From: Chloroflexota bacterium
GTDB taxonomy: Bacteria; Chloroflexota; Ktedonobacteria; Ktedonobacterales; Ktedonobacteraceae
Assembly: GCA_005881495.1 (NCBI GenBank)
Contig: VBHI01000220.1
Coordinates: forward strand, 1 to 64,000
Reading direction: 5' to 3'
Length of the DNA stretch: 64,000 bases
Below are positions 8,408 to 17,370 of the stretch, in pieces. The notes under the pieces are model-generated. The model had not been told where the DNA came from and did not search any database. It saw only the letters and a program-made list of their open reading frames with translations. The position numbers and the translations under genes are program-made. Every line of letters begins with the position of its first letter. Position 1 is the first letter of the stretch.

Positions 8408-9889
8408 ATGCAACAGGTTCAACAACGGGAAATCCCAGAACGCATATCCTGGGCGCGCGCAATGATTTTCGCGGTGGGTTACTTTTTCATTGCCGCCCTC
8501 CTGATTGGGCAAATCCCCGGATATATTTACAACCAGATGACGTCGGCAACACTGGTCGGCCTGGAGCAAGGTTCGATTGCTTTGGCTGCGACCTGTCTGG
8601 CCGGTTTCATCGTTATTCAGGTAATAGTCCTGCTTTTCGATCCGAAACCGGTGGTATCCCCTGTTGTCATCAGCGCCCTTGGCACGATCTTAACGCTTGG
8701 CGGCCTGGTGATTGCGCTGGCCACAGGGCTGAGCGGAAACCAATATTTCCCCCATGCCGATACTTCCTGGAACCCTGTACTTGGAGGTACGGTCCTCTGG
8801 TTTCAACCGGACGCGGTCGACCTCGTCATGGTTGGACTGGCCATCTTGTTCGTCGGTGTAGCTATGATCTTTTACAGCGTGCTGGCACTGCGTGAGCGCA
8901 CCAATCCAGACCGAAGCGACCTGGGTACAACGCCGGCTGTGCGCTGGATCATTATCATAGCTAGTATGGTGCTCATCATTTTCATGGTTGGGTATACCCT
9001 GGTGAATGACAATGGCCTGGCGTATGCCATCGACCCGAAGAATGGGGCGCAGGTACAGTTAATCCTTGATGCGATACTCTACGTCATCCTGGGCGCAACG
9101 TTCTTTTTGACCCTTGGCGCTTTTGCACTGCGACTGCATTACCTGATGCGCCCGGTGCGCAAGCGCACCATGTCGCCTTTATACGCGGTTGGTGCGCTTG
9201 GATTGGCGCAGAGCGGTGTCATTTTGCTGCTGGTGTGGTTATTCATCTATCCACTTATTGCCTGGATGCATGGCTGGACATTTATAGGGCTTGGCGATTA
9301 CCTGACCATCTGCGGAAAAAAATCAGCCATTCCTGCGAGTTGTGCCTTTTCACCGCAGGCTGGCTATATCGCCGACGCCCTGATCACCAGTGTCGCTTTC
9401 GTTCTACTGATGGCGGCCATCTGGGTGTGGAAGCCAAAGCGCAACCTGGTGATTATTGGCAGCGTTGTCACCACAGCAGTGCTAGGGTTGGCGACGCTAT
9501 TGGTGCATACCAACCCCACTGAAATCTTGACGGCCTTGTTGTTGAGTGGCGCTATGCTGATACTTGCTACCATCTGGACCAGCGTAGCGCGTCGTGAATT
9601 CGCAGTAGTGGGAGAAAACAACCTGGGATGCCTGGGTATGTGGCTGGTTTTTGGTACATGCCTGCTGATCTACGTGGCGTCGTTTGCGTTCTTCTCTATC
9701 CCGGTCTTCCCCAATGACCCGACGGCGCCAAATATCCCCTATGTTTCTGGTACCATAATTCCTGCACACCCGGCTCCCAATACGCCCCCGATCCCCGGTC
9801 AGGCTGATGCTGTTGTGTTGCTGGCGGTAATGGGTATTATAGCCGCAATCCAATTCTACTTCCTGGTGCGGAATCGCTACAAAGTGTAG
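8408..9889 (+). CDS. Polytopic membrane protein of unknown function in the bc-complex operon
   Basis: 493 aa, dominated by about eleven or twelve hydrophobic helices with short polar loops and a proline-rich loop near residue 450 (APNTPPIPG). I see no haem motif, no Walker box and no recognised transporter signature. It begins 28 bp after the cytochrome c-cupredoxin gene, and the operon ends right after it with a terminator, so it is co-transcribed with the respiratory complex. It may be an additional membrane subunit or assembly factor, which is inference from position only. Confidence 0.8.
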   Translation: MQQVQQREIPERISWARAMIFAVGYFFIAALLIGQIPGYIYNQMTSATLVGLEQGSIALAATCLAGFIVIQVIVLLFDPKPVVSPVVISALGTILTLGGLVIALATGLSGNQYFPHADTSWNPVLGGTVLWFQPDAVDLVMVGLAILFVGVAMIFYSVLALRERTNPDRSDLGTTPAVRWIIIIASMVLIIFMVGYTLVNDNGLAYAIDPKNGAQVQLILDAILYVILGATFFLTLGAFALRLHYLMRPVRKRTMSPLYAVGALGLAQSGVILLLVWLFIYPLIAWMHGWTFIGLGDYLTICGKKSAIPASCAFSPQAGYIADALITSVAFVLLMAAIWVWKPKRNLVIIGSVVTTAVLGLATLLVHTNPTEILTALLLSGAMLILATIWTSVARREFAVVGENNLGCLGMWLVFGTCLLIYVASFAFFSIPVFPNDPTAPNIPYVSGTIIPAHPAPNTPPIPGQADAVVLLAVMGIIAAIQFYFLVRNRYKV

Positions 9890-9905
9890 TTGCTTGCTCA
9901 TTAGA

Positions 9906-9940
9906 GGTTGACATGGTGTGATAACCGTGTCAACCTTTTT
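9906..9940 (+). terminator. Rho-independent terminator of the bc-complex operon
   Basis: An 11-bp stem (9906-9916 with 9925-9935, one G-U pair) with an 8-base loop is followed by TTTTT. It lies 16 bases after the last stop codon of the operon. Confidence 0.88.
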
Positions 9941-9991
9941 CTGTACCCGTGCTATAATAGAGTCAAATTGTGAGCACGGGAGCTAATCTCT

Positions 9992-11461
9992 ATGCAATAC
10001 GAACGTCCTCTCAAAGTCTTGATCCTTGCTGCCGAAATTGTGCCCTTTATCAAAGTTGGTGGCCTTGCTGACGTAGTAGGGGCATTGCCAAAATCTCTCA
10101 AGGCACAGGGCCATGATATACGCCTGGCTATGCCTCGCTATGGGCAAGTAGATGTAGCGCGCTTTGGCCTCAGTACGGTGCTTGATACTGTTTCTGTGGA
10201 TATGAGTACATTTCAAGTGCCTGTCAGCGTGCGCCAGGGTTCAATTGGAGACGCTATTCCTGTCTACATGATTGATGCACCACGCTATTTTGAGCGCGAG
10301 AACATCTATGGCTATACGGATGATGGCGAGCGTTTCATTTTGTTTTGCCGGGGCGCGTTAGAGGCAATGAGAGCGTTGAACTGGTCTCCTGATATTATCC
10401 ATTGTCATGATTGGCACACGGGTATCGTGCCGAATTGGATGCACACCATCTATGACGATGATCCCTTCTTTGGTGATGCTGCAACTGTGTACACCATCCA
10501 TAACCTGGCTTATCAGGGCATTTTCGGTTATCGAATTCTGGAGGTGGCAGGTGTTGCTGCTCATGGATTCCTGTATCCACAAATTGCGGAGTTGGCAAAC
10601 GTTGTCGATATTATGGCGCGAGGTATCCTTTTTGCTGACGCCGTCACGACGGTCAGTGAGCGCTATGCTCAAGAAATACTTACACCGACATTTGGTGAGA
10701 AGCTGGACCACTTACTACGTTCTCGCCGTGACCGGCTCTTTGGTATCCTCAATGGACTTGATTATGAGGAAATGGATCCAGCCACGGACCGCTATATCCA
10801 GAGCAATTTCGATGCTCAATCACTTGACAAGCGCGCTGAAAACAAACGTGCTCTGCAAGAACAGGTACATTTACCTGCGCAACCGGAGGCTCCCTTACTG
10901 GCGATGATCTCGCGTCTCACCGATCAAAAAGGCTTTGACATGTTGGCGCAGATTATGCAACCCCTGCTGGCCCAGGGCGTTCAATTTGTGGTGCTGGGTA
11001 TAGGTGATCAGCATTATCACGAACTGTTTCAGAATCTTGCTGCTCGTTACCCTGAGCAGGTGGCAATCTTTCTTACCTTCAACACCGAACTCGCGCAGCG
11101 CATTTACGCGGGAAGTGATATGTTCCTGATGCCATCGCGCTTTGAGCCTTGTGGCCTGGGGCAGTTGATAGCCATGCGCTATGGCAGCGTACCTATCGTG
11201 CGGGCCGTAGGTGGGTTGGCGGATACTGTGCAAGAATATGACCCGCGTACAGGTGAAGGAAACGGGTTTACCTTTACTAATTATGATCCCTGGGAATTGT
11301 TTGCTGCCATAGTGCGCGCACTTGAACTCTACCGATTCGAGGACATCTGGCGGAGACTCCAGCAGCGTGGGATGGCCGCCGACCACTCCTGGCAGGCGTC
11401 GGCCATGCGTTTTGCCGATGTCTACCGCAATGCCATTGCTTTTCATAAGAGCGGCAAGTGA
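9992..11461 (+). CDS. glgA: Glycogen synthase (ADP-glucose type, GT5)
   Basis: 489 aa, the usual length of bacterial GlgA. The N-terminal ADP-glucose-binding motif KVGGLADVVG is at residues about 17-26. YTIHNLAYQG follows, and the C-terminal domain has SRLTDQKGFD and the catalytic/binding region PSRFEPCGLGQL. It elongates alpha-1,4-glucan from ADP-glucose in the cytoplasm. A TATAAT box at 9953-9958 just after the upstream terminator suggests it has its own promoter, although the -35 is weak. No other glycogen gene is adjacent; it converges with the yhaM-like gene. Confidence 0.95.
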   Translation: MQYERPLKVLILAAEIVPFIKVGGLADVVGALPKSLKAQGHDIRLAMPRYGQVDVARFGLSTVLDTVSVDMSTFQVPVSVRQGSIGDAIPVYMIDAPRYFERENIYGYTDDGERFILFCRGALEAMRALNWSPDIIHCHDWHTGIVPNWMHTIYDDDPFFGDAATVYTIHNLAYQGIFGYRILEVAGVAAHGFLYPQIAELANVVDIMARGILFADAVTTVSERYAQEILTPTFGEKLDHLLRSRRDRLFGILNGLDYEEMDPATDRYIQSNFDAQSLDKRAENKRALQEQVHLPAQPEAPLLAMISRLTDQKGFDMLAQIMQPLLAQGVQFVVLGIGDQHYHELFQNLAARYPEQVAIFLTFNTELAQRIYAGSDMFLMPSRFEPCGLGQLIAMRYGSVPIVRAVGGLADTVQEYDPRTGEGNGFTFTNYDPWELFAAIVRALELYRFEDIWRRLQQRGMAADHSWQASAMRFADVYRNAIAFHKSGK

Positions 11462-11503
11462 CGACGCTCTAGTAGTGTGCTGAATGTCGCAAGGTGGTTG
11501 GCT

Positions 11504-12472
11504 TTATGGGAGTCGTAGCTGGCCACCATAGAGTGGGCTAAAGGGTGTCCAACCATTGGGGCCACAGGATTTCTGGCAATGTTCGAGAAATCCTGTCAGG
11601 TGAGCTTCCGCCAGGTCTGCCTGGTGGACGATGAGCGCCTCAATGGTCGCGGGATTGACAGGAGAACCAAATTCTTTGGTGTGGTGTGCCAGAATAATGT
11701 GCAGCACGTCCTCGATTTTCTCTTCTTCAAGCGTGGGAATGAGCACAGCTCGTTCTTGTACGAAATGCATACCGAGGACGATATGCCCGACCATACGTCC
11801 CTGGGGGGTAAACCCTACACCAATTTGTCCCTCAAGCTCCTCTAGTTTGCCGATATCGTGAAGAAGGGCGCCAGCCAGTACCAGGTCCTGGTTGCAGGGG
11901 TAGAGGCGTGCAGTCAATTCGGCTATAGTTGTGACGTTTACAGTATGTTCGAGGAGGCCACCAACAACCGCTCCGTGATGTCGTACTGCGGCTGGCCAAC
12001 GCCTGAACCGTTCCATTACTTCACCTGCAAAACAGTTGCGTACTAGTTTGTTCAGACCTGGGTGATCAATCTTGTCGATGAAGTGCTGAAAATCTGCTTC
12101 GAGTTGAGCTATCGAGCGGCGGGTACCCAATGTAAAAAGATCAGTTGGTATTGATTCGTCATTGTGTACGCGCATCAGTTTTATCTGCACCTGGCCGCGA
12201 TATTCCTCAACGTTTCCTTCTAGCAACACTACCTTGCCCTCCTGGGGTAAAAGCGTTTCCAGCAGGGGTGGATCGAAGTGGCGAGCAATTATTTCGCTGC
12301 CGCGCTGATCACGCAGCCTGAGATCGAGAAACGGTTTGCCGCTGTTCGTCTTGCGGCTGATTACTTCTACTGCGAAAAGCCAGCCACAAATAGTGCTATT
12401 GACGTTCAGTTGTCCAATAACAAGTAACTCTGGCGCCATTTGCTGGCTTTTCTGCAACGTTTGGTTGAGCAT
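11504..12472 (-). CDS. yhaM: YhaM-like 3'-5' exoribonuclease (OB-fold plus HD domain)
   Basis: 322 aa, close to the family length. The N-terminal half holds an OB-fold nucleic-acid-binding domain (FLDLRLRDQRGSEIIARHFD). The C-terminal half is an HD metal-dependent phosphohydrolase with the H...HD motif in LAGALLHDIGKLEEL and the later AHH. B. subtilis YhaM is a manganese-dependent 3'-5' exonuclease on RNA and single-stranded DNA; this protein shares its architecture. The ATG at 12472 is preceded by GGAGG at a long spacing, so an internal ATG 11 codons later is an alternative. Assignment is by domain order, not by alignment. Confidence 0.82.
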   Translation of the reverse strand: MLNQTLQKSQQMAPELLVIGQLNVNSTICGWLFAVEVISRKTNSGKPFLDLRLRDQRGSEIIARHFDPPLLETLLPQEGKVVLLEGNVEEYRGQVQIKLMRVHNDESIPTDLFTLGTRRSIAQLEADFQHFIDKIDHPGLNKLVRNCFAGEVMERFRRWPAAVRHHGAVVGGLLEHTVNVTTIAELTARLYPCNQDLVLAGALLHDIGKLEELEGQIGVGFTPQGRMVGHIVLGMHFVQERAVLIPTLEEEKIEDVLHIILAHHTKEFGSPVNPATIEALIVHQADLAEAHLTGFLEHCQKSCGPNGWTPFSPLYGGQLRLP

Positions 12473-12530
12473 AAGAAGGTGTCCTCCAATGAATTTGCGT
12501 TATTTCCTGTTTACATACCGCTCTTCGCGG

Positions 12531-12566
12531 AAAAAGCGGAAATCGTTTGAATAATTTCCGCTTTTT
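12531..12566. terminator. Perfect 13-bp hairpin with T-run on + strand in a divergent intergenic region
   Basis: Arms at 12531-12543 and 12554-12566 are perfectly complementary, with a 10-base loop. The plus strand continues into TTTTTGTTTTTT, so it looks like an intrinsic terminator. Both flanking genes start away from it, which is unusual: it may end an upstream transcript or act as an attenuator in a leader. Confidence 0.6.
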
Positions 12567-12618
12567 GTTTTTTGATAGGTATAGATTACTTTGAGTGCTC
12601 TGCGGGTAAGACAGTAGA

Positions 12619-12646
12619 TTGACGTTTGCTCGGCCAATGCTATACT
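12619..12646 (+). promoter_or_regulatory. Promoter of the sigma-like factor operon
   Basis: TTGACG at 12619-12624 and TATACT at 12641-12646 are separated by 16 bases. Predicted transcription start is near 12652, only about 12 bases before the ATG at 12664, so the leader would be very short. Confidence 0.6.
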
Positions 12647-12663
12647 AGAACAGGATTAAAAGA

Positions 12664-13515
12664 ATGTTGTGTCTCGTAAAGGTAGCGGATATTGTGAATG
12701 AGGAGCCAGCTCCATCTGTAGAGGATGATGGGGACGTTGAGCTGGTCAAACGCCGCAAAGGCTTGGCTGATAGATATGATGCTCTTCCGGGTTATGGCAC
12801 GGTTGCTTACTGGAAGGCGATAGAAGCATGTGTGGAAGAGGCATTGCCTCTCGAGTTACTGGTTCGTTGTGTGAGAGAAGCTATCGGGCGCGGGGATGAT
12901 ATTGGACGAAAGCGCTTATTCGAGGTAATCTTTCGTCGCACCCATAGTGCCAATGAATATTGGGCGAACAATGTAATCAAGACGATGAACTTGCATGCGG
13001 AGGAGCAGCGCGTTCTGGTCAGTGATCTGTATGCAGATTTATGCGAGTGCGTTATGCGCGCTCTGATGGATGGAGATAGATTATTCTGGGAAGAGAGTTT
13101 TCAGCACTGCTTGAGCTTTGAACGAAGGCACGTGTTTCGAACGTTTATGACACGTGAGGGCCGGTGGAATAATGAGGCACAGAAAAAGACTGCACGTATC
13201 CCGCGTGCGCTAGTAGATAGCCTGGATCAACCCAGGCAACTGTCAACAGGCGACCTGATAGAGATACATATTGAGGATGAAATGGCCCAAAAAGATCTGC
13301 TCGCCGTTGAGCACAGCGATTTGCCCCGCCTCATACTGGACCTTCCAGACAAGCTAAAAGCGGTTGTGCTACTCATTTTCTGGGAGGGCAGGACGGAAAA
13401 GGATACTGCCATGGTCCTGGGCATCACCGATCGTACTGTACGCAACAGATTGCGAGACGCTTTAGAGATATTGCGTCGCAAACTTGAGCCAGAAAGAGAA
13501 GTGCTGTATGGATAG
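12664..13515 (+). CDS. Sigma-70 family (ECF-like) RNA polymerase sigma factor, atypical
   Basis: 283 aa. The C-terminal 70 residues are a sigma region 4: LPDKLKAVVLLIFWEGRTEK leads into a helix-turn-helix (AMVLGITDRTVRNRLRDAL) that would read a -35 element. The N-terminal 200 residues do not show an obvious region 2 to my eye, although an acidic helical stretch (LHAEEQRVLVSDLYADLCECV) could be a diverged one. It overlaps the next gene by 8 bp, so the following HTH protein is probably its partner. It could be a sigma factor or a DNA-binding protein that has kept only region 4. Confidence 0.72.
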   Translation: MLCLVKVADIVNEEPAPSVEDDGDVELVKRRKGLADRYDALPGYGTVAYWKAIEACVEEALPLELLVRCVREAIGRGDDIGRKRLFEVIFRRTHSANEYWANNVIKTMNLHAEEQRVLVSDLYADLCECVMRALMDGDRLFWEESFQHCLSFERRHVFRTFMTREGRWNNEAQKKTARIPRALVDSLDQPRQLSTGDLIEIHIEDEMAQKDLLAVEHSDLPRLILDLPDKLKAVVLLIFWEGRTEKDTAMVLGITDRTVRNRLRDALEILRRKLEPEREVLYG

Positions 13516-14188
13516 AGAGCGAGAAGAGTTTGTACAGCGCATCACCGCTCGCTATGTTGAGGAAGTGCGCACCGGTCTTCGACCGAATGTCAGTGATTAC
13601 CTGGTCCGTTATCCAGAATACGCAGATGAGATCGCCGATTTTATCGCATATTTTCATGCCTTCGAAGGGGACCTGCCATACGAAACACAGAGCATGCCTG
13701 TTCTTTCTGGACAATTTCAAGGAGCTATAGACACTGCCTGGGAGCGTGTTTTGCCATCGCTTGGACGGCCTACCAGCACTATCACATCGTTGCTTGGAAC
13801 AGCAGCCAAAAGGCATTTGACGGTATCCCAACTGGCTGAAAGGCTTGGGGTAAGTAAGGATATTCTTTTGAAATTGGAACAACATACTATCATTGCTACA
13901 ACGATTCCTGGAGAGCTTATTACTTTGCTAGCAAAGGTACTGCAAGAACCCTCAAGCGCAGTGCAGGCGTTCTTTGGCATATCTCAGACGCAACAGACGC
14001 AACAGACGCTACAGCTAGCCGAGGCGCAAGCAACGTACCAGGTGAATGGCCAGGCGCAAAGCTTCCAGGAGTCGATAGAAGAGAGTGAGCAACTTTCCGA
14101 GGAACAGAGACATGCCTGGTATGTACTACTGGAACAGGAAGAGTTGTGGAAAAATGGGAGAGATTATGGAGGGGGCACTGTCGGGTGA
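13508..14188 (+). CDS. HTH-domain protein translationally coupled to the sigma-like factor
   Basis: 226 aa from the ATG at 13508, which overlaps the stop of the sigma-like gene. Residues about 1-60 are helical and acidic (RPNVSDYLVRYPEYADEI), like the N-terminal segment of many zf-HC2 or anti-sigma-linked proteins. Residues about 97-150 are an XRE-type helix-turn-helix (LTVSQLAERLGVSKDILLKLE). The tail is glutamine-rich (QTQQTQQTLQ) and then acidic. There is no transmembrane helix. Given the coupling, it may modulate the sigma-like protein, but I do not recognise a named family. Confidence 0.72.
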   Translation: MDREREEFVQRITARYVEEVRTGLRPNVSDYLVRYPEYADEIADFIAYFHAFEGDLPYETQSMPVLSGQFQGAIDTAWERVLPSLGRPTSTITSLLGTAAKRHLTVSQLAERLGVSKDILLKLEQHTIIATTIPGELITLLAKVLQEPSSAVQAFFGISQTQQTQQTLQLAEAQATYQVNGQAQSFQESIEESEQLSEEQRHAWYVLLEQEELWKNGRDYGGGTVG

Positions 14189-14315
14189 GCAGCCCCAAGT
14201 TGGGGAGAAGGGCTGGTCCCGACAGTGTCCCAGATGTGGGGATGCTAGAGAGTGCTTGCTCTCAATTGAAACAACGAAGAAAAGCGGAACGATTTGTATA
14301 TGTTGCAGAAAATAG
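14166..14315 (+). CDS. Small zinc-ribbon protein
   Basis: 49 aa from the ATG at 14166, which has GGGAGAG just upstream; an ATG at 14154 is a weaker choice. The protein carries CPRC and CICC pairs, a typical small treble-clef or ribbon. It overlaps the 3' end of the HTH gene by 23 bp and the 5' end of larC, so if real it is translated in a chain of overlapping genes. The support is the cysteine pattern, ribosome site and position; it is too short for certainty. Confidence 0.45.
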   Translation: MEGALSGEQPQVGEKGWSRQCPRCGDARECLLSIETTKKSGTICICCRK

Positions 14316-15493
14316 CCTATCTCGATTGCCATTCTGGCATTAGTGGTGACATGTTTCTCGGAGCGATGCTGGATGCGGGCCTCTCACTAGCCACACTTAA
14401 GACAGGGTTAGCCGCACTTCCTGTAACGGGCTATGAATTGATGGGAGAAATTGTTCAAGATAAAGGGATACGCGGTGCGCGTTTAACAGTGGTTATGGCT
14501 GAACAGGAGCAACAGCCACGGCGCCTCTCAGATATAGCTGCTATTTTGGATGCGGCAACATTGCCCGCGGTTGTTCGCAAAAATGCACTTGCCATGTTTC
14601 AATGCCTGGCAGAGGCGGAAGCGGCTGTCCACGGAACAACTCTCGAAGAAGTCCACTTTCATGAAGTAGGAGCTATTGACGCCCTGGTCGATATTACCGG
14701 CGCGGCCCTTGCTATCGAGACATTGGGTATAGTTCAGCTCTATGCTTCTCCATTGCCTCTGAGCAGCGGCTATGTACATACTGCTCATGGATTGCTACCG
14801 GTGCCCGCCCCTGCCACCCTGGAGATTCTGCGACGTGTGACTGCACCATGGAGACCGTGTCCAGTTGAAGGCGAGTTGGTGACACCGACAGGCGCTGCGA
14901 TACTGGCAACAATGGCGCGTTTCGAGACGCCTGCCATTGCTATTGAACAGGTAGGTTACGGTTTTGGGCGGCAACATTTCCCCTGGCCGAACTGTCTGCG
15001 TCTCTGTATAGGGAGTGCAAATGGCCTCCTCGATGCAGAGGAACAAGCCGCAACAGATTGGGTCACCGTGATAGAGAGCAATGTCGACAATATGAGCGGT
15101 GAGCTCTTGGGTGACTTAATGGATACGTTGCTTGCCGCTGGTGCGTTAGATGTCAGTTATACCCCGATCCAGATGAAGAAGAATCGGCCCGCTGTCATGG
15201 TCTCTCTCATTTGTTCGATTGAGGATGGGGATAGGATGGCACAGGTGGTATTGCGAGAGAGTAGTACACTGGGGGTACGCATACAGCAGATACAGCGATT
15301 GAAGGCACAACGGACACAGGAGCGCATCAATACGCCCATTGGTACAATAGTGGTGAAGGTCAAACGGCTGGGGTCGCGCATTATTAGCGCCAGCCCGGAG
15401 TATGAAGAGTGCCGGCGTATCGCCAGGGAACGTAACATGCCACTGGATGAAGTGTATGCGGTTGTGCAGCAGGCTATTGCAGCTCTTTTTTAA
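14300..15493 (+). CDS. larC: LarC: nickel-pincer cofactor nickel-insertion protein
   Basis: 397 aa from ATG 14300; an ATG two codons earlier is equally possible. The N-terminus has the family signature YLDCHSGISGDMFLGAMLDAG. Later come VHFHEVGAIDALVDI, a histidine-rich metal region, and the C-terminal LarC2 part (ESNVDNMSGELLGDLMD). LarC loads nickel into the pyridinium-bisthiocarboxylate cofactor of lactate racemase and related enzymes. In Lactiplantibacillus LarC1 and LarC2 are joined by programmed frameshifting; here they are one continuous frame. larB and larE are not in the window. Confidence 0.93.
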   Translation: MLQKIAYLDCHSGISGDMFLGAMLDAGLSLATLKTGLAALPVTGYELMGEIVQDKGIRGARLTVVMAEQEQQPRRLSDIAAILDAATLPAVVRKNALAMFQCLAEAEAAVHGTTLEEVHFHEVGAIDALVDITGAALAIETLGIVQLYASPLPLSSGYVHTAHGLLPVPAPATLEILRRVTAPWRPCPVEGELVTPTGAAILATMARFETPAIAIEQVGYGFGRQHFPWPNCLRLCIGSANGLLDAEEQAATDWVTVIESNVDNMSGELLGDLMDTLLAAGALDVSYTPIQMKKNRPAVMVSLICSIEDGDRMAQVVLRESSTLGVRIQQIQRLKAQRTQERINTPIGTIVVKVKRLGSRIISASPEYEECRRIARERNMPLDEVYAVVQQAIAALF

Positions 15494-15585
15494 AGTTTGC
15501 ACGATATGCTATCTCATTGGATATAATATATTTGTGATAAAAAAAGAGTAAGGATCTATCTAACTATCTAGAGACCGGTCAAAAT

Positions 15586-16134
15586 ATGGACTTCACAGAT
15601 TGGCGCATCACATCTGACAAGAGACCGACAGACACGGAAACTGCCGCCGTTACAAGATATTATGGAAAAAAATTCGAGGACTATATTGGTGAGCAGATTC
15701 GCGAGGCCCAGGCGAGAGGTGAATTTGATAACCTGCGGGGCACTGGTAAACCATTGAACCTTGATGACAATCTCTATGCTGGCGATAAGGCCATGGGCTA
15801 TAACCTGCTCAAAAGTAATGGTTTCGCACCAAAAGAGATTGAACTGGCCAAAGAGATACGCAGCGAGTTTGAGCACATTGAAGCGAAAGCCGCCCAATTG
15901 CGGCACCAGGGACGTACATTGCGGTCACGCCGGGTTCCCCCTTTTGCCAGCGAAAAACGGGCTTATAACATTGCAGTAGAGAAAACGGGCACTGAATATG
16001 AAAGGGTGCTCCACGAGCTGAACCGCAAAGTCCTGACGCTCAACTTGATGGTTCCCAGTTTGATGCATCAACCGATGTTCGATGTTGCGAAGTTGATGCG
16101 GGATTTTCACGTGGCATGTCCCCTTTTCAAATAA
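15586..16134 (+). CDS. DUF1992 / DnaJC28-like domain protein
   Basis: 182 aa. The core from about residue 23 to 90 matches the DUF1992 pattern: YGKKFEDYIGEQIREA, then GEFDNLRGTGKPLNLDDN and a conserved KSNGFAPKEIEL. The C-terminal half is helical and basic. The family is widespread and includes human DNAJC28 without its J domain; its function is unknown. A TATAAT at 15522-15527 with TTGCAC 19 bases upstream is a possible promoter. Confidence 0.85.
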   Translation: MDFTDWRITSDKRPTDTETAAVTRYYGKKFEDYIGEQIREAQARGEFDNLRGTGKPLNLDDNLYAGDKAMGYNLLKSNGFAPKEIELAKEIRSEFEHIEAKAAQLRHQGRTLRSRRVPPFASEKRAYNIAVEKTGTEYERVLHELNRKVLTLNLMVPSLMHQPMFDVAKLMRDFHVACPLFK

Positions 16135-16313
16135 TTGGCGGTTCCAGTACATACCCGTCTGAGGTACCATAGAAAAGTGGGCGAGTCAAGGCTGTATCGA
16201 ACACTTCTGTCCTACTGGACAGGATTGACCGATCATTTCGCTGCTATACTGTGATACTATGCATCAGCTCCAGATAGCTCAAACACAATTGTGACGATTG
16301 GTGTGTTTTACAG

Positions 16314-17224
16314 ATGGCACAAACAGATATGCAGGGAAAAGTTTGCCTGGTGACGGGTGCTAATGCGGGTTTGGGTAAAGCAACGGCTATAGAATGGGTG
16401 GGCCGGTGATGTCTCCTTTGTCTCCGGTGTGCTAATGCGGGTTTGGGTAAAGCAACGGCTATAGGGCCGGCTAAACTGGGGGCGACAGTTATCCTGGGTT
16501 GCCGCGACAAGCAGCGAGGTGAGTCGGCACAGGCGGAGATCAGGGCCGCAAGCGGGAATGAGCATGTTGATTTGTTACTTGTTGACCTTTCGGTGCAGGA
16601 CTCAGTACGGGCGATGGCTGCGGAGTTCAAGAAGAAATATGATCTCCTGGATGTGCTGATCAATAACGCCGCAGTGTTCAAGAGTAGCCGGGCTGTGACG
16701 GCGGATGGCCTGGAAACGATGTTTGCCACCAATCATTTAGGGCCGTTCCTGCTGACTAATCTGCTGCTGGAGCGGTTGAAGACGAGCGCTCCATCGCGCA
16801 TTTTGACGATTACCGCACCTTCGACGACGACACTGAATTTTGATGACTTGCAAGGCGAGAAGAAGTTTAGCGCATTCGAAGCATTTGGGGCGTCGAAAGC
16901 GTGTAATCTGCTCTTCACGTATGAGTTAGCGCGACGGCTCAAAGGAACGGGGTGAGCGCGAATGTTATCCACCCCGGGCTGGTGAAGTCTGCGCTTATGA
17001 AGGAGGCGGTTGCCCCTGTGCGCTGGCTCACGTCCCTTATTTCTACTGCTCCTGAGATAGCGGCTAAAGCGGTGGTGTATTATGCCTCCTCTCCAGAAGT
17101 CGAGAATAAGACGGGCTTGTTTTTTAAGGGAAGGCAGGTAATTGAGTCAAGTGCTTATACGAAAGATGAGGCGGTACAGAGGCGTTTGTGGGATGTGAGT
17201 GTTGCGCTGACGGGGCTTGAGTGA
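16314..17224 (+). pseudogene. Short-chain dehydrogenase/reductase, broken by a 72-bp duplication and a frameshift
   Basis: The pieces join into one Rossmann-fold SDR: start ATG 16314 with CLVTGANAGLGKATAI, then GPAKLGATVILGCRD, LINNAAVF, the region before the usual YxxxK (here FEAFGASKACN, with Phe in place of Tyr), and the C-terminal NVIHPGLVK. Two lesions break it. First, a 72-bp tandem duplication (16357-16464) adds a TGA in frame. Second, near 16953 a G appears lost from a GGGG run, moving the last 90 codons to another frame. The catalytic Tyr seems already replaced. It is either a true pseudogene or, less likely, two sequence errors. Confidence 0.85.
16357..16464 (+). repeat. 36-bp direct repeat with 36-bp spacer inside the SDR pseudogene
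   Basis: Bases 16357-16392 and 16429-16464 are identical over 36 positions. The unit length of 72 keeps the frame but its spacer brings a TGA. In intact SDR proteins the residues on either side of the second copy are contiguous, so the first copy plus spacer is the inserted part. Confidence 0.9.
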
Positions 17225-17370
17225 TGGAGAAGAAATTTAAGACTCCTGGCGTTTTAGTTTGCAATTGCAATTTTCGTAAAATCGCTCGTAGAGCGGATTG
17301 TCAATGCAGAGCTTTTATATAACTCTACAGTATAAAACGTCTCGCTGCACTTCGTTACACAAAAATCGGG

